A stretch of 64,000 bases of DNA from Chitinophaga sp. (GCF_017745275.1 NZ_JAGHZS010000003.1:552693-616692), one strand, 5' to 3'; positions 18,229 through 27,790 are shown, counted from the stretch's first letter. Made by a program: numbers and translations. Notes: generated by a model not told the origin, from the sequence alone.

Positions 18229-21105
18229 TTAAATTCCCAGCTCCTTTTTGAGGAATCGGGCGGTATGGCTGTCCTTACAGGTGCTTACCTGTTCCGGTGT
18301 ACCGGTACATAAAATGGTACCGCCGCCACCGCCGCCTTCCGGCCCCAGGTCTACAATATAATCCGCCATTTTGATGACGTCCAGGTTGTGTTCTATGACC
18401 AGTACGGTGTTGCCACGATCTACCAGTTTATTTAATACTTTCTGGAGCAGTTGTATATCCTGGAAATGCAGCCCTGTAGTAGGTTCATCGAGGATATAAA
18501 TGGTCTTGCCGGTATCTTTCTTGGAAAGTTCGGTAGCCAGTTTCACTCGTTGGGCTTCTCCTCCGGAGAGGGTTACTGCGGATTGTCCGAGTGTAATATA
18601 GCCCAGTCCTACATCCTGCAGGGTTTTTATTTTGCGGTAAATCCAGGGTACCGGCTGGAAAAATTCCACGGCTTCATCTACCGTCATATCCAGTACATCG
18701 GAGATGGACTTGCCCTTATAGCGTATCTCCAGTGTTTCGCGGTTGTAACGGCGACCATTACACTTCTCGCAATGTACATATACATCGGGGAGGAAGTTCA
18801 TTTCTATGACGCGCATACCACCGCCTTCACAAACATCACAGCGACCGGTTTTCACGTTGAATGAAAAACGGCCTGCATTGTATCCCCTGATCTTGGCTTC
18901 CGGTACGGAGGCGAATAAGGTCCTGATATCGGTGAAGAAGCCACAATAGGTGGCAGGGTTGCTACGTGGGGTACGACCAATAGGCGATTGATCAATTTCA
19001 ATCACCTTATCTATAAACTCCAGTCCCTTGATGCTTTTGTAGGGCATGGGTACTGTTTTGGAGTCGTACGCATGTTTAGAGAGAATGGGATACAGGGTTT
19101 CGTTGATCAGGGTAGATTTACCACTGCCGGAAACGCCGGTCACGCAGATGAAAGTGCCGAGGGGCAGTTTCAGGTTTACATTCTTCAGGTTGTTGCCGGA
19201 CGCGCCTTTCAGCTCCAGGAAGTTTCCGTTGCCTTTGCGGCGGGCAGGTATTTCTGCAGCTGTTTTACCATTGAGGTAGCCGGCGGTAGGCGTATTGAGT
19301 TTGAGTATGGCAGCGGGTGTGCCTTGTGCAATGATTTGTCCGCCGTGTTTGCCGGCACCGGGACCAATATCTACCAGGTGATCGGCGTGGAGCATGATGT
19401 CTTTATCATGTTCTACCACAATCACGGTATTCCCCATGTCTTTCAGGTTACGGAGGGCATCAATCAGTTGCATATTATCGCGCTGGTGCAGGCCTATACT
19501 CGGTTCATCGAGGATATAGGTGATCCCCATCAGTTGTGATCCGATCTGGGTGGCCAGTCGGATACGCTGTGATTCGCCACCACTCAGGGTGCGGGTAGGG
19601 CGGTTCAGTGTCAGGTAGTTCAGGCCTACATTGAGCAGGAAGCCGAGTCGCTCGCGGATTTCTTTGAGGATATCTTTAGCGATGGCATTTTGTTTTTTCT
19701 CAAGACGGTCTTCGATATTACCAAACCAGGCCAGGAGCTTATCCAGGTCCATGTTTCCCAGTTCGGAGATATTTTTCTCATCGATCTTAAAGAACAGGCT
19801 TTCTTTTTTGAGACGGGCGCCATTACATTCCGGGCAGGTGCTGAGTTGCATAAAGCCTTCGGCCCAGCTACGCACGTGATCGGAAGAGGTGTCATTGAAA
19901 TAGCGACGGACCATGTTTACAACACCTTCGTATTCGGTGGCGTATTCAGTGTTGCCGCTGCCTTCGTCGTAGTTCATGTCTACTTCCAGCTTCCCGTTTT
20001 CATCGCCGAACAACAATACGTTGAGGGCTTTTTGCGGGATGGCGGAAATAGGGCCGGTTAAGGAGAACTTATATTTCTTCGCGAGTTGCTGTACCTGTTT
20101 GAAGGTAAAGGTATCGCGGGCTTCACCCAGTGGTTTGAGACCGCCATCGGTGATGGATATGCTGTAATCCGGAATGATTTCGTCCATATTGATCTGGTAA
20201 ATGCTACCAAGACCTTTACAGCGGGGACAGGCACCATAGGGAGAGTTAAAGGAGAAGGTGTTGGGACTGGGCTCTTCGTAGGAAAGGCCGGTATCTTCAC
20301 ACATCAGTTGTTTACTGTACTGGCTCACCTTATTGGTATCATGGTCCATGATAAACAGCAGTCCTTTGCCCATGGTGAGCGCTTTTTGCACACTCTGGCT
20401 GATGCGGGTACGGGCGTTTTCCTGTACCTGTATGCGGTCTATCACCAGTTCGATGTCGTGGATTTTGTAACGATCCACCTGCATTCTTTCTTTCAGGTCC
20501 TGTATTTCTCCGTCCACGCGCACTTTGAGGTAGCCTTGTTTGCGTACCTGTTCAAACAGTTCCCGGTAGTGGCCTTTGCGTCCGCGCACCAATGGGGCGA
20601 GGATGGCCAGCTTTTTATTATTGTAATGTTTGAAAAGGTGCGCCAGGATTTCCTCTTCCGAGAAGCGTGTCATCGGTTTATTGGTGTTATAGGAGTAAGC
20701 GGTGCCGGCGCGTGCATATAGCAAGCGCAGGAAGTCGTATATCTCCGTAATAGTACCAACGGTAGAACGAGGGTTCTTATTAGTGGTTTTTTGTTCTATA
20801 GAAATAACGGGAGAAAGGCCGGTGATTTTATCCACATCGGGTCTTTCCATGTCACCGATAAACTGGCGGGCATAAGCGGAAAAGCTCTCCATGTAGCGGC
20901 GTTGTCCTTCAGCATAAACGGTATCAAATGCGAGTGATGATTTACCGCTGCCACTGATGCCAGTGATGACAACCAGTTTATTTTTGGGCAACTCCAGGTC
21001 CAGGTTTTTCAGGTTATGCTCCCGGGCGCCAAAGATGGCTATTTGTTCATCTGCCGGGGCTTGCGCAACGGAAGTAGCGGGTACATTCTCTTTTTTCTTT
21101 GCCAT
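18229..21105 (-). CDS. uvrA: Excinuclease ABC subunit A
   Basis: A 958-residue full-length UvrA, the DNA-damage sensor of nucleotide excision repair. Walker A motifs GISGSGKSS (N-terminal ATPase) and GVSGSGKST (C-terminal ATPase) are present, as are zinc-binding segments CPRCKGLG, CPECNGAR and CDVCEGGGMRVIEMNFLPDVYV with CEKCNGRRY. The signatures are LSGGESQRIRLA and LSGGEAQRVKLA. A short Lys/Glu-rich N-terminal head precedes the conserved start IAIFGAREHNLKNLDL. It is cytosolic and acts with UvrB and UvrC, which are not in this window. It is separated from fabF upstream by inverted repeat e. Confidence 0.97.
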   Translation of the reverse strand: MAKKKENVPATSVAQAPADEQIAIFGAREHNLKNLDLELPKNKLVVITGISGSGKSSLAFDTVYAEGQRRYMESFSAYARQFIGDMERPDVDKITGLSPVISIEQKTTNKNPRSTVGTITEIYDFLRLLYARAGTAYSYNTNKPMTRFSEEEILAHLFKHYNNKKLAILAPLVRGRKGHYRELFEQVRKQGYLKVRVDGEIQDLKERMQVDRYKIHDIELVIDRIQVQENARTRISQSVQKALTMGKGLLFIMDHDTNKVSQYSKQLMCEDTGLSYEEPSPNTFSFNSPYGACPRCKGLGSIYQINMDEIIPDYSISITDGGLKPLGEARDTFTFKQVQQLAKKYKFSLTGPISAIPQKALNVLLFGDENGKLEVDMNYDEGSGNTEYATEYEGVVNMVRRYFNDTSSDHVRSWAEGFMQLSTCPECNGARLKKESLFFKIDEKNISELGNMDLDKLLAWFGNIEDRLEKKQNAIAKDILKEIRERLGFLLNVGLNYLTLNRPTRTLSGGESQRIRLATQIGSQLMGITYILDEPSIGLHQRDNMQLIDALRNLKDMGNTVIVVEHDKDIMLHADHLVDIGPGAGKHGGQIIAQGTPAAILKLNTPTAGYLNGKTAAEIPARRKGNGNFLELKGASGNNLKNVNLKLPLGTFICVTGVSGSGKSTLINETLYPILSKHAYDSKTVPMPYKSIKGLEFIDKVIEIDQSPIGRTPRSNPATYCGFFTDIRTLFASVPEAKIRGYNAGRFSFNVKTGRCDVCEGGGMRVIEMNFLPDVYVHCEKCNGRRYNRETLEIRYKGKSISDVLDMTVDEAVEFFQPVPWIYRKIKTLQDVGLGYITLGQSAVTLSGGEAQRVKLATELSKKDTGKTIYILDEPTTGLHFQDIQLLQKVLNKLVDRGNTVLVIEHNLDVIKMADYIVDLGPEGGGGGGTILCTGTPEQVSTCKDSHTARFLKKELGI

Positions 21106-21139
21106 AATATTAAACTACTAAGCTACACCATTATTGTGA

Positions 21140-21266
21140 AAGCATAAAGCTTAAAGCAGAAAGCAAAAAGCTATTAGCGCGAATGATATTAGCGAAGATT
21201 TAATAATCAATCGCTTCTATCATTCGCGCTAATAGCTTTTTGCTTTCTGCTTTAAGCTTTATGCTT
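21140..21266. repeat. Heptad inverted repeat, element e (type B), perfect 48-bp arms
   Basis: The arms 21140-21187 and 21219-21266 are perfectly complementary, with a 31-nt loop. Modules in order are ATAAAGC, TTAAAGC, AGAAAGC, AAAAAGC, then TATTAGCGCGAATGAT. The loop carries a nested AGCGAAGATT-like stem. The right arm overlaps the fabF stop codon, and the element lies 35 nt upstream of the uvrA start; both genes run leftward. Confidence 0.92.
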
Positions 21267-22527
21267 AACCAATATATTTTTTGAATACTACGATGGCATT
21301 GTGACCACCAAAACCGAAGGTATTGCTCATAGCAACGTTTACTTCGCGTTTTTGTGCAGTACCCAGTGTCAGGTTCAGATTGGTAGGGATACCTTCGCCC
21401 AGCACGGTAGTGTTGATGGTAGGCGGAACGATATCTTCCTGGGTAGCCTTGATACATGCAATGGCTTCAATAGCGCCGGCAGCTCCCAACAGGTGACCTG
21501 TCATGGATTTGGTAGCACTGATATTGAGTTTTGGTGCATGATCACCAAAAGCAGCCACGATAGCTTTCAGCTCGCTGAGGTCTCCTACTGGAGTGGAAGT
21601 AGTGTGGGAGTTTACGTAATCTACATCAGCAGTAGTGATACCTGCATCTTCCAGGGCTTGTTCCATACCTAAGCGTGCGCCCAAACCTTCAGGATGGGTA
21701 GCAGTGAGGTGGTAAGCATCGCAGGTCATAGCGCCGCCGATCATTTCACCGTAGATGGTAGCACCTCTGGCGATGGCGTGTTCATATTCTTCCAGGATGA
21801 TGGCACCAGCGCCTTCGCCCATTACGAAACCATCACGCTCGGTATCAAACGGACGGGAAGCATGTTCTGCATCTTCATTGCGGGTAGACAGTGCTTTGAG
21901 GGCATTGAAGCCAGCAATACCGGCACGGGTAACAGGAGCTTCAGAACCGCCGGTTACAATTACATTGGCTTTACCTAAACGGATGTAGTTGAAAGCATCC
22001 ACCAGTGCGCTGGTAGAAGAAGCGCAGGCAGACACGGTACAGAAGTTAATACCCATAAAGCCGTACTTCATGGCTATCTGACCTGCTGCAATGTCACATA
22101 TTAATTTAGGTATAAAGAAAGGGTTGAACTTAGGAATAAAGCCACCCTGCGTAAATTCAACGATCTGTTCTTCGAACGTGAGCATTCCGCCATTGCCGGA
22201 AGCCCAGATGACACCTATTTTGGTTTTGTCAATTCCTTCTTTGTCAAGACCAGCATCCAGTACAGCTTCCTGAGCAGCAGCCATCGCATACTGCGTGAAA
22301 CAATCCATTTTGCGGGCTTCCTTTTTTTCCATATATTTTTCCACATCAAATCCTTTCACTTCACAGGCGAATTTTGTTTTAAACTCTGTGGTGTCGAATT
22401 TGGTAATGGGACCAGCGCCACTAACGCCAGCCTTCATATTGTTCCAAAAAGTATTTACATCATTCCCGATAGGTGTTAATGCTCCCAAGCCGGTAACCAC
22501 AACCCTTTTCAGTGTAACAGTACGCAT
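21265..22527 (-). CDS. fabF: Beta-ketoacyl-ACP synthase II
   Basis: A 420-residue thiolase-fold condensing enzyme of fatty-acid elongation. The catalytic triad is visible: Cys168 in VSACASS, His308 in VNSHTTSTPVGD and His345 in SMTGHLLGAAGAIEA, plus the C-terminal NTFGFGGHNAIVVFK. It condenses malonyl-ACP with acyl-ACP in the cytosol. Two points are unusual: it is not next to acpP or rnc as the housekeeping copy often is, and the active-site context SACASS differs from the common TACAT form. It may be a specialised paralogue. A desaturase gene lies upstream on the same strand after a terminator-like stem. The promoter at 22559-22566 carries an operator-like palindrome. Confidence 0.92.
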   Translation of the reverse strand: MRTVTLKRVVVTGLGALTPIGNDVNTFWNNMKAGVSGAGPITKFDTTEFKTKFACEVKGFDVEKYMEKKEARKMDCFTQYAMAAAQEAVLDAGLDKEGIDKTKIGVIWASGNGGMLTFEEQIVEFTQGGFIPKFNPFFIPKLICDIAAGQIAMKYGFMGINFCTVSACASSTSALVDAFNYIRLGKANVIVTGGSEAPVTRAGIAGFNALKALSTRNEDAEHASRPFDTERDGFVMGEGAGAIILEEYEHAIARGATIYGEMIGGAMTCDAYHLTATHPEGLGARLGMEQALEDAGITTADVDYVNSHTTSTPVGDLSELKAIVAAFGDHAPKLNISATKSMTGHLLGAAGAIEAIACIKATQEDIVPPTINTTVLGEGIPTNLNLTLGTAQKREVNVAMSNTFGFGGHNAIVVFKKYIG

Positions 22528-22558
22528 ATTTTTTACTTTAATAAAAAAAGTTAGAGCG

Positions 22559-22597
22559 CAAATTTAGTTACTTATTGTTATGAATAAGCATATTCAT
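22559..22597 (-). promoter_or_regulatory. fabF promoter with palindrome over the -33 region
   Basis: On the minus strand 22559-22566 reads TAAATTTG, an exact TAnnTTTG -7 element 31 nt upstream of the fabF ATG. The -33 region has no TTTG and instead falls within ATGAATA-AGCA-TATTCAT (22580-22597), a perfect 7-bp inverted repeat. This suggests a regulated promoter with an operator where polymerase would contact the upstream box. Confidence 0.45.
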
Positions 22598-22769
22598 TAA
22601 GATAATATAATATAACTTTTATGAATTTGCGTTGAAATATAGTGTGGTAGAGGATTTGTGAGGATTGACAGAATGGATCTGACAGTTTCCTTACGATTTT
22701 TTGCGTATTTATTTCATTAAAATGTAGTTATGCAAGGAAATTGTAAGAAAAAAGGAAGGGAAATGAGCG

Positions 22770-22807
22770 TATAGGCAGATGAACAAATCGTTATTCATCT
22801 ACCTATA
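22770..22807 (-). terminator. Stem-loop downstream of the desaturase gene
   Basis: A 14-bp stem with one mismatch (TATAGGCAGATGAA / TTCATCTACCTATA) and a 10-nt loop, 15 nt after the desaturase stop. There is no clean T-tract on the minus strand, so it is a probable but atypical terminator. The rest of the 294-nt spacer holds only the fabF promoter. Confidence 0.5.
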
Positions 22808-22821
22808 GCTATATTATATTA

Positions 22822-23895
22822 TCAGGCAGCAACCACGGCTACCTGTTCCGGTAAAGTGGTTATTTTACGGGTACGTTGTTTTAAGAAGGAGATAATTTCC
22901 GCGTCTGTCTGGAAGCGTTCGCCGATGTTGACAAAATGTTTTGCCAGCAGGTCGTAGCGTTTTCCCATCAGGTAGGCCCATACATGGAGAAAGTGAATGT
23001 GTTCAAATACGATGGCATCGTTGCTGATATACTCGTCCAGTGTTTTGGTAAAATATACCGGATGTTCTGTCCAGTGCATGCTGGGCTTGATGTGATGGCT
23101 GATATGATAGCCATCATTCCAGCATTTATGGTTATACTTGGTATTGATGCAGGTAATACTGTTTTTGTAAGAATTTTCCGGATCTGTGGCGTCTATAAAG
23201 GCATGCTGTGCCCAGTTGCCCACCATCATAATGATGCGGGAAATGACGAAGGGTAATATAAATACCACAAAGGTGGCCGGGAAATTAATGAACGACAGGC
23301 CCACGCAGGCGGCAATGAATAAGAATTCTCCTCTGACCAGCTTTACCATAAGCTTCGTTCTTTTTCTGCGCAGGTGGTAACGGGCGGTATCCCATACGCC
23401 TTGTGTAATAAAGTTAAACAGGTATAAAAGGAAGCCCCGGAGAGAGTCGCGCTGGTACATCATTGTACAGCTATCGTCGTCGGGCATATTATTTTCCGGG
23501 TGGTGCATGCCTATATGGTGGGAATAATAGGCTTCCGGGGTTTGGCCGAACAATGGGCCAATTACCCATGGCAGGTAATTATTCCAGAACTGGTATTTTT
23601 TTATAAAGAACACCCGGTGGCTGGTACAATGCAGCATTAGTCCGAATGGACCTTTGAAAGTAACGTTGTTGAAAAACTGGTAGGCAATGGCGGCCGTCCA
23701 CCATATCCAGTTATTCATACCGGGGATATAGAGAATGATGGCCAGTGGTATTAGGACCAGCGTGATTTTTACGGTCAGGTATACGAACGGAAGATCCCGC
23801 TCATCCCGTATCCAGCTTTTGAAAAGCCGGTCGAATCTTGTTTCATGGTCAGGCTTTACGTAAACCGGATCTGTTAGACGAGTAAGAGACTTCAT
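22822..23895 (-). CDS. Membrane fatty-acid desaturase/hydroxylase-family protein
   Basis: About 357 residues with several membrane segments (VKITLVLIPLAIILYIPG, FLFIAACVGLSFINFPATFVVFILPFVIS). The diiron His boxes are HCTSH, SHHIGMHH and YHISHHIKPSMHWTEH, with an additional NWAQHAF. These are the hallmarks of the FA_desaturase superfamily; substrate and regiochemistry are open. The ATG at 23895 (MKSLTRLTD) is used because the upstream in-frame codon at 23901 is GTG. The nearby fabF suggests a lipid role but they are separated by a stem-loop. Could also act on carotenoids or other lipids. Confidence 0.85.
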   Translation of the reverse strand: MKSLTRLTDPVYVKPDHETRFDRLFKSWIRDERDLPFVYLTVKITLVLIPLAIILYIPGMNNWIWWTAAIAYQFFNNVTFKGPFGLMLHCTSHRVFFIKKYQFWNNYLPWVIGPLFGQTPEAYYSHHIGMHHPENNMPDDDSCTMMYQRDSLRGFLLYLFNFITQGVWDTARYHLRRKRTKLMVKLVRGEFLFIAACVGLSFINFPATFVVFILPFVISRIIMMVGNWAQHAFIDATDPENSYKNSITCINTKYNHKCWNDGYHISHHIKPSMHWTEHPVYFTKTLDEYISNDAIVFEHIHFLHVWAYLMGKRYDLLAKHFVNIGERFQTDAEIISFLKQRTRKITTLPEQVAVVAA

Positions 23896-24167
23896 ACGCA
23901 CTTGAGTGTTTACTACAGTTGTGAGAAAGTTGGCAAAACGGAGCCGATGAATTACTATAACGTGGCCCAGGGAGATATATTATTCCGTACCCGTTAACTG
24001 AAAGATAGCCTTTTTTTTCTTCTCTGGTAGTAATTACCGGTATTTTTGTAATTTCCGTTTTAGTGAATCTGTCAAAAAAATAGGGGCGCTTAAATTATAT
24101 AACTGGCCGGTTAGATGAAATGTTCCTGTAAAATCCATTTCATAGTTGCCAAAACCAATCACTATAC

Positions 24168-25184
24168 ATGAAGAGATTAACCCTCAAAGATGTTGCAAAA
24201 ATGGCCGGGGTGGCCCCTTCTACGGTTTCGTTTGTATTGAACGGAAAGGGGAAGCAAATGCGCATCAGGGATGAAGTGGCTATGCATATTATGCAGGTAG
24301 CAGAGAAATCGGGTTATGAGCCTCACCGTATGGCGGTAAATCTTCGTACGGGGCAGTCCAAAACATTGGGCCTTATTGTAGAAAGTATTTCCGGTAGTTT
24401 CTTTGCCAGCCTGGCTAAAACTATTGAAACCGAAGCAGAGCGCCGGGGTTATAATGTAGTATACTGCAGTACCGAAAATAACGCCCAGAAAGGTGGAGAG
24501 CTGATCAGGATGCTGGGCCGCCAAATGGTGGATGGCTACCTGATTACCCCCGCACCAGGTATGGAAAAAGAAATACAGCACCTGGTACAACAACATAAGC
24601 CGGTAGTACTGATGGACAGCTTTTTCCCTTCCATTAAAACGCCTTATGTACTGATCAATAATTTCGACGGCGTACAACAGGGCATGAAACACCTGATTGG
24701 TAAAGGGTTTACCAAGATTGCCTTTGTAATGGTAGATGTGAAGCTGATACAGATAGAAGAACGTCTACGGGGCTACGTTACCGCACTGAAAGATCATAAG
24801 ATCCCCGTCCGGAAAAAATATATCCTGCAATTGCAATATCACAGGGAACGCGAAGAGTCGCTGAAACAGCTACAGGACTTTATAGAAGCCAATCCTGAGC
24901 TGGAAGCCATCTTTTTCTCTACCAACTACCTGGGTATCCTTGGGCTGGAAGTGCTGGCCCGTATGGGGTTGAAGATGCCGGATGATATTGCCGTGCTTTG
25001 CTTCGATGACCATGATATTTTTCGTTTATACCCTCCCGGTATTTCCGTGATAGAACAACCCATTGAGGGTATTGCTAAAACAGCCATTGACCTGCTGATG
25101 CACCAGTTGGATAAAAACAGCGGGCCGCTGAAGAAAAATGCAATTGAGCTGCCCGGCAAATTTATCTTACGGGGATCGGCTTAA
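24168..25184 (+). CDS. LacI-family transcriptional regulator
   Basis: A 338-residue repressor. The N-terminal LacI helix-turn-helix is LTLKDVAKMAGVAPSTVSFVLNG, with hinge helix AVNLRTGQSKTLGLIVE around 55-70. The periplasmic-binding-like sensor domain follows (VDGYLITPAPGMEKE, VVLMDSFFP, IAVLCFDDHDIFRLYPPGISVIEQP). It sits directly upstream of two GH92 genes in the same direction, ending in a terminator before them, so it is the probable local regulator of mannan or N-glycan use (inference). The sugar effector is unknown. Confidence 0.93.
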   Translation: MKRLTLKDVAKMAGVAPSTVSFVLNGKGKQMRIRDEVAMHIMQVAEKSGYEPHRMAVNLRTGQSKTLGLIVESISGSFFASLAKTIETEAERRGYNVVYCSTENNAQKGGELIRMLGRQMVDGYLITPAPGMEKEIQHLVQQHKPVVLMDSFFPSIKTPYVLINNFDGVQQGMKHLIGKGFTKIAFVMVDVKLIQIEERLRGYVTALKDHKIPVRKKYILQLQYHREREESLKQLQDFIEANPELEAIFFSTNYLGILGLEVLARMGLKMPDDIAVLCFDDHDIFRLYPPGISVIEQPIEGIAKTAIDLLMHQLDKNSGPLKKNAIELPGKFILRGSA

Positions 25185-25301
25185 TGGACGCGGTATGCAC
25201 GCTGCTGGCAGGATCCCAGACCCTACCCGTGAAAAAAGCGTGAAATACTTGCAAATGATAAAAAAAATTATAATTTTAGTACCAGATTTTGATTACAGAA
25301 G

Positions 25302-25327
25302 AAAGGATTCGCAGAATCTTTTTTTTC
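25302..25327 (+). terminator. Intrinsic terminator after the LacI regulator
   Basis: The stem AAGGATTC / GAATCTTT has a 3-nt GCA loop, includes one G-T pair, and is followed by a run of T (25319-25326). It isolates the regulator from the downstream GH92 gene, which therefore needs its own promoter. Confidence 0.8.
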
Positions 25328-25350
25328 TATACCTGTGCTAAATCGATTTT

Positions 25351-25363
25351 GTGAAAATTTCAC
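25351..25363 (+). promoter_or_regulatory. Candidate operator upstream of the first GH92 gene
   Basis: GTGAAA-A-TTTCAC is a perfect 6-bp inverted repeat with a single central base, 69 nt upstream of the GH92 start. It is of a size suited to a LacI-type dimer, and the adjacent regulator is LacI type. No second copy was found, so this is a suggestion only. Confidence 0.35.
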
Positions 25364-25431
25364 GTTAACTTACACAAGCTTTGCGTGTTATTGGCGAAGA
25401 GATCATTTTTGTTGTTTATAATATCTGATTC

Positions 25432-27726
25432 ATGAAAAAAGTTGGACTGTTAGCAGCCGCTTTATTGTCATTGCACGGCGCCTTCGCCCAAACAGTGCTT
25501 AAAGTAGCTGAACCGGCGGAATGGGTTAACACCCTGATGGGAACTGATTCTAAAGTAAGCCTGTCAAATGGTAACACCTATCCTGCTATTGCCCTGCCCT
25601 GGGGAATGAACTTCTGGATGCCCCAAACCAATACCATGGGTAATGGCTGGGCCTATCAATATACCGCTGATAAAATCAGGGGATTCAAACAAACACACCA
25701 ACCCTCCCCCTGGATCAATGATTACGGACAATTTGCCATCATGCCGGTAACAGGTACCGTGAAGTTTGATCAGAATGCCCGCGCCAGTTGGTTTTCCCAT
25801 AAATCAGAAGTAGCCAAACCATATTATTATAGTGTATACCTCGCTGATCCCGACGTTACCACAGAAATTACACCTACCGAAAGAGCCGCCCAACTGCGGT
25901 TCACCTACCCGGCGACCGACAGCGCCTACATCGTGGTAGATGCATTTGATCATGGCTCTTATATTAAAATATTACCGGAGCAAAAGAAAATAATCGGATA
26001 CACCACCAAAAACAGCGGCGGCGTACCTTCCAATTTTAAGAACTACTTTGTTATCACCTTCGATAAGCCATTTACCGTAGCTAATATCTGGCACGACAGC
26101 GTACTGGTGAAAGGTCAGCTGGAATTACAGGCTGATCATACCGGCGCCGTAGTAGGTTTCAAAACCACTAAAGGTGAGAAAGTAGGGATCAAAACTGCTT
26201 CTTCCTTCATCAGCTTTGAACAGGCAGAACTCAACCTGCAACGCGAAATAGGCAATGAAAACTTTGACGCCACCTGTAAAAAAGCAAAAGATATCTGGAA
26301 TAAAGAACTGGGCAGATTATCTGTAGAAGGCGGTTCCAGCGAACAGGTCAGCACCTTCTATTCTTCGCTGTATCGCACCATGCTGTTCCCACGGAAGTTC
26401 TATGAAATCAATGCGAAGAATGAAATTGTGCACTATAGTCCGTTCAACGGCCAGGTATTACCCGGCTATATGTTCACCGACAACGGATTCTGGGATACTT
26501 TCCGCGCCGTACATCCTTTCTTCACACTGATGTATCCCACATTAAGTGCGCATATCATGGAAGGATTATCCAACGCATACAACGAAAGCGGATGGTTGCC
26601 TGAATGGGCCAGCCCCGGTCACCGCGATTGTATGATTGGCTCCAACTCTGCTTCCCTCATCGCCGACGCCTACCTGAAAGGCATCCGTGGCTATGACATC
26701 AACAACCTGTACAAAGCCATATTGAAAAATACGGAAAACGAAGGACCCATGAGCTCTGTAGGCAGATTGGGGGTGAAATATTATAACAAGCTCGGCTACG
26801 TGCCTTACGATGTAAACATCAATGAAAATGCCGCCCGTACGCTGGAGTATGCATACGACGACTTCACCATTTTTCAGTTGGCGAAAGCACTGAACCGTCC
26901 TAAGAGTGAAATTGCGTTGTTTGAAAAACGTTCTCAGAACTATCGCAACCTCTTCGATCCGGAAACAAAACTGATGCGTGGTAAAAATAAAGACGGCAAA
27001 TTCCAGGCGCCATTTAACCCATTCAAATGGGGCGATGCATTCACCGAAGGAAACAGCTGGCACTATACCTGGTCTGTATTCCACGATGTACAAGGCCTCG
27101 CGAAACTGATGGGTGGCCAGCAAATGTTTGCCAACATGCTGGACTCTGTTTTCAACATGCCGCCCATCTTTGATGAAAGCTACTACGGCACCGTTATCCA
27201 CGAAATACGCGAAATGCAGATCATGAACATGGGACAGTATGCACATGGCAACCAACCCATTCAACACATGATCTACTTATATAATTATGCAGGTCAGCCA
27301 TGGAAAACCCAATACTGGGTACGCCAGGTGATGAGCCGTTTATACAAAGCCACCCCCGATGGATACTGTGGCGATGAAGACAATGGCCAAACCAGCGCAT
27401 GGTACGTTTTCTCCGCGATGGGCTTCTATCCTGTATGCCCCGGTACACAACAGTATGTGTTAGGTACCCCGCTGTTTTCCAAACTCACGATGACGCTGGA
27501 AGACGGTAAACAAATGGTGATTAATGCACCAGGCAACAGTGATACTAACCTGTACGTACAAAGTGCGTCTTTAAACGGACAACCTTATTCTAAGAATTGG
27601 ATCAGCCACCAGGACCTGCAGAAAGGCGGTACCCTGGAGTTCAAAATGGGCGCTACTCCTGAAAAATCAAGAGGTGCGAACACAGCTGATTACCCATATT
27701 CTTATTCGCCTACCGCGAACAAATAG
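25432..27726 (+). CDS. GH92 alpha-mannosidase family enzyme with Gln in place of the catalytic Glu
   Basis: A 764-residue exported enzyme: signal peptide 1-19 (LHGAFAQ), then the N-terminal beta-sandwich with SLSNGNTYPAIALPWGMNFWMPQT, and the (alpha/alpha)6 barrel of GH92 (FWDTFRAVHPFF, CGDEDNGQTSAWYVFSAMGFYPVCPG). GH92 enzymes are calcium-dependent exo-alpha-mannosidases. The motif GNEPSHH, whose Glu is the general acid in the family, here reads GNQPIQH with Gln608. In a characterised GH92 that removes mannose linked through phosphate, this acid is likewise replaced by Gln, because phosphate is a good leaving group. So this may be a mannosyl-phosphate uncapping enzyme (inference). It is followed by a second, canonical GH92 gene. 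Confidence 0.92.
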   Translation: MKKVGLLAAALLSLHGAFAQTVLKVAEPAEWVNTLMGTDSKVSLSNGNTYPAIALPWGMNFWMPQTNTMGNGWAYQYTADKIRGFKQTHQPSPWINDYGQFAIMPVTGTVKFDQNARASWFSHKSEVAKPYYYSVYLADPDVTTEITPTERAAQLRFTYPATDSAYIVVDAFDHGSYIKILPEQKKIIGYTTKNSGGVPSNFKNYFVITFDKPFTVANIWHDSVLVKGQLELQADHTGAVVGFKTTKGEKVGIKTASSFISFEQAELNLQREIGNENFDATCKKAKDIWNKELGRLSVEGGSSEQVSTFYSSLYRTMLFPRKFYEINAKNEIVHYSPFNGQVLPGYMFTDNGFWDTFRAVHPFFTLMYPTLSAHIMEGLSNAYNESGWLPEWASPGHRDCMIGSNSASLIADAYLKGIRGYDINNLYKAILKNTENEGPMSSVGRLGVKYYNKLGYVPYDVNINENAARTLEYAYDDFTIFQLAKALNRPKSEIALFEKRSQNYRNLFDPETKLMRGKNKDGKFQAPFNPFKWGDAFTEGNSWHYTWSVFHDVQGLAKLMGGQQMFANMLDSVFNMPPIFDESYYGTVIHEIREMQIMNMGQYAHGNQPIQHMIYLYNYAGQPWKTQYWVRQVMSRLYKATPDGYCGDEDNGQTSAWYVFSAMGFYPVCPGTQQYVLGTPLFSKLTMTLEDGKQMVINAPGNSDTNLYVQSASLNGQPYSKNWISHQDLQKGGTLEFKMGATPEKSRGANTADYPYSYSPTANK

Positions 27727-27790
27727 ATCTGTAAACGATTTTCATTGTTCACTGAAATATTTCATCCTGACTCTTCAGGATGTACTCTAT

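Noticed and set aside
26566..27267. 233-residue leftward open frame inside the first GH92 gene
   Set aside because: It is a complement shadow of a well-conserved GH92 coding sequence.
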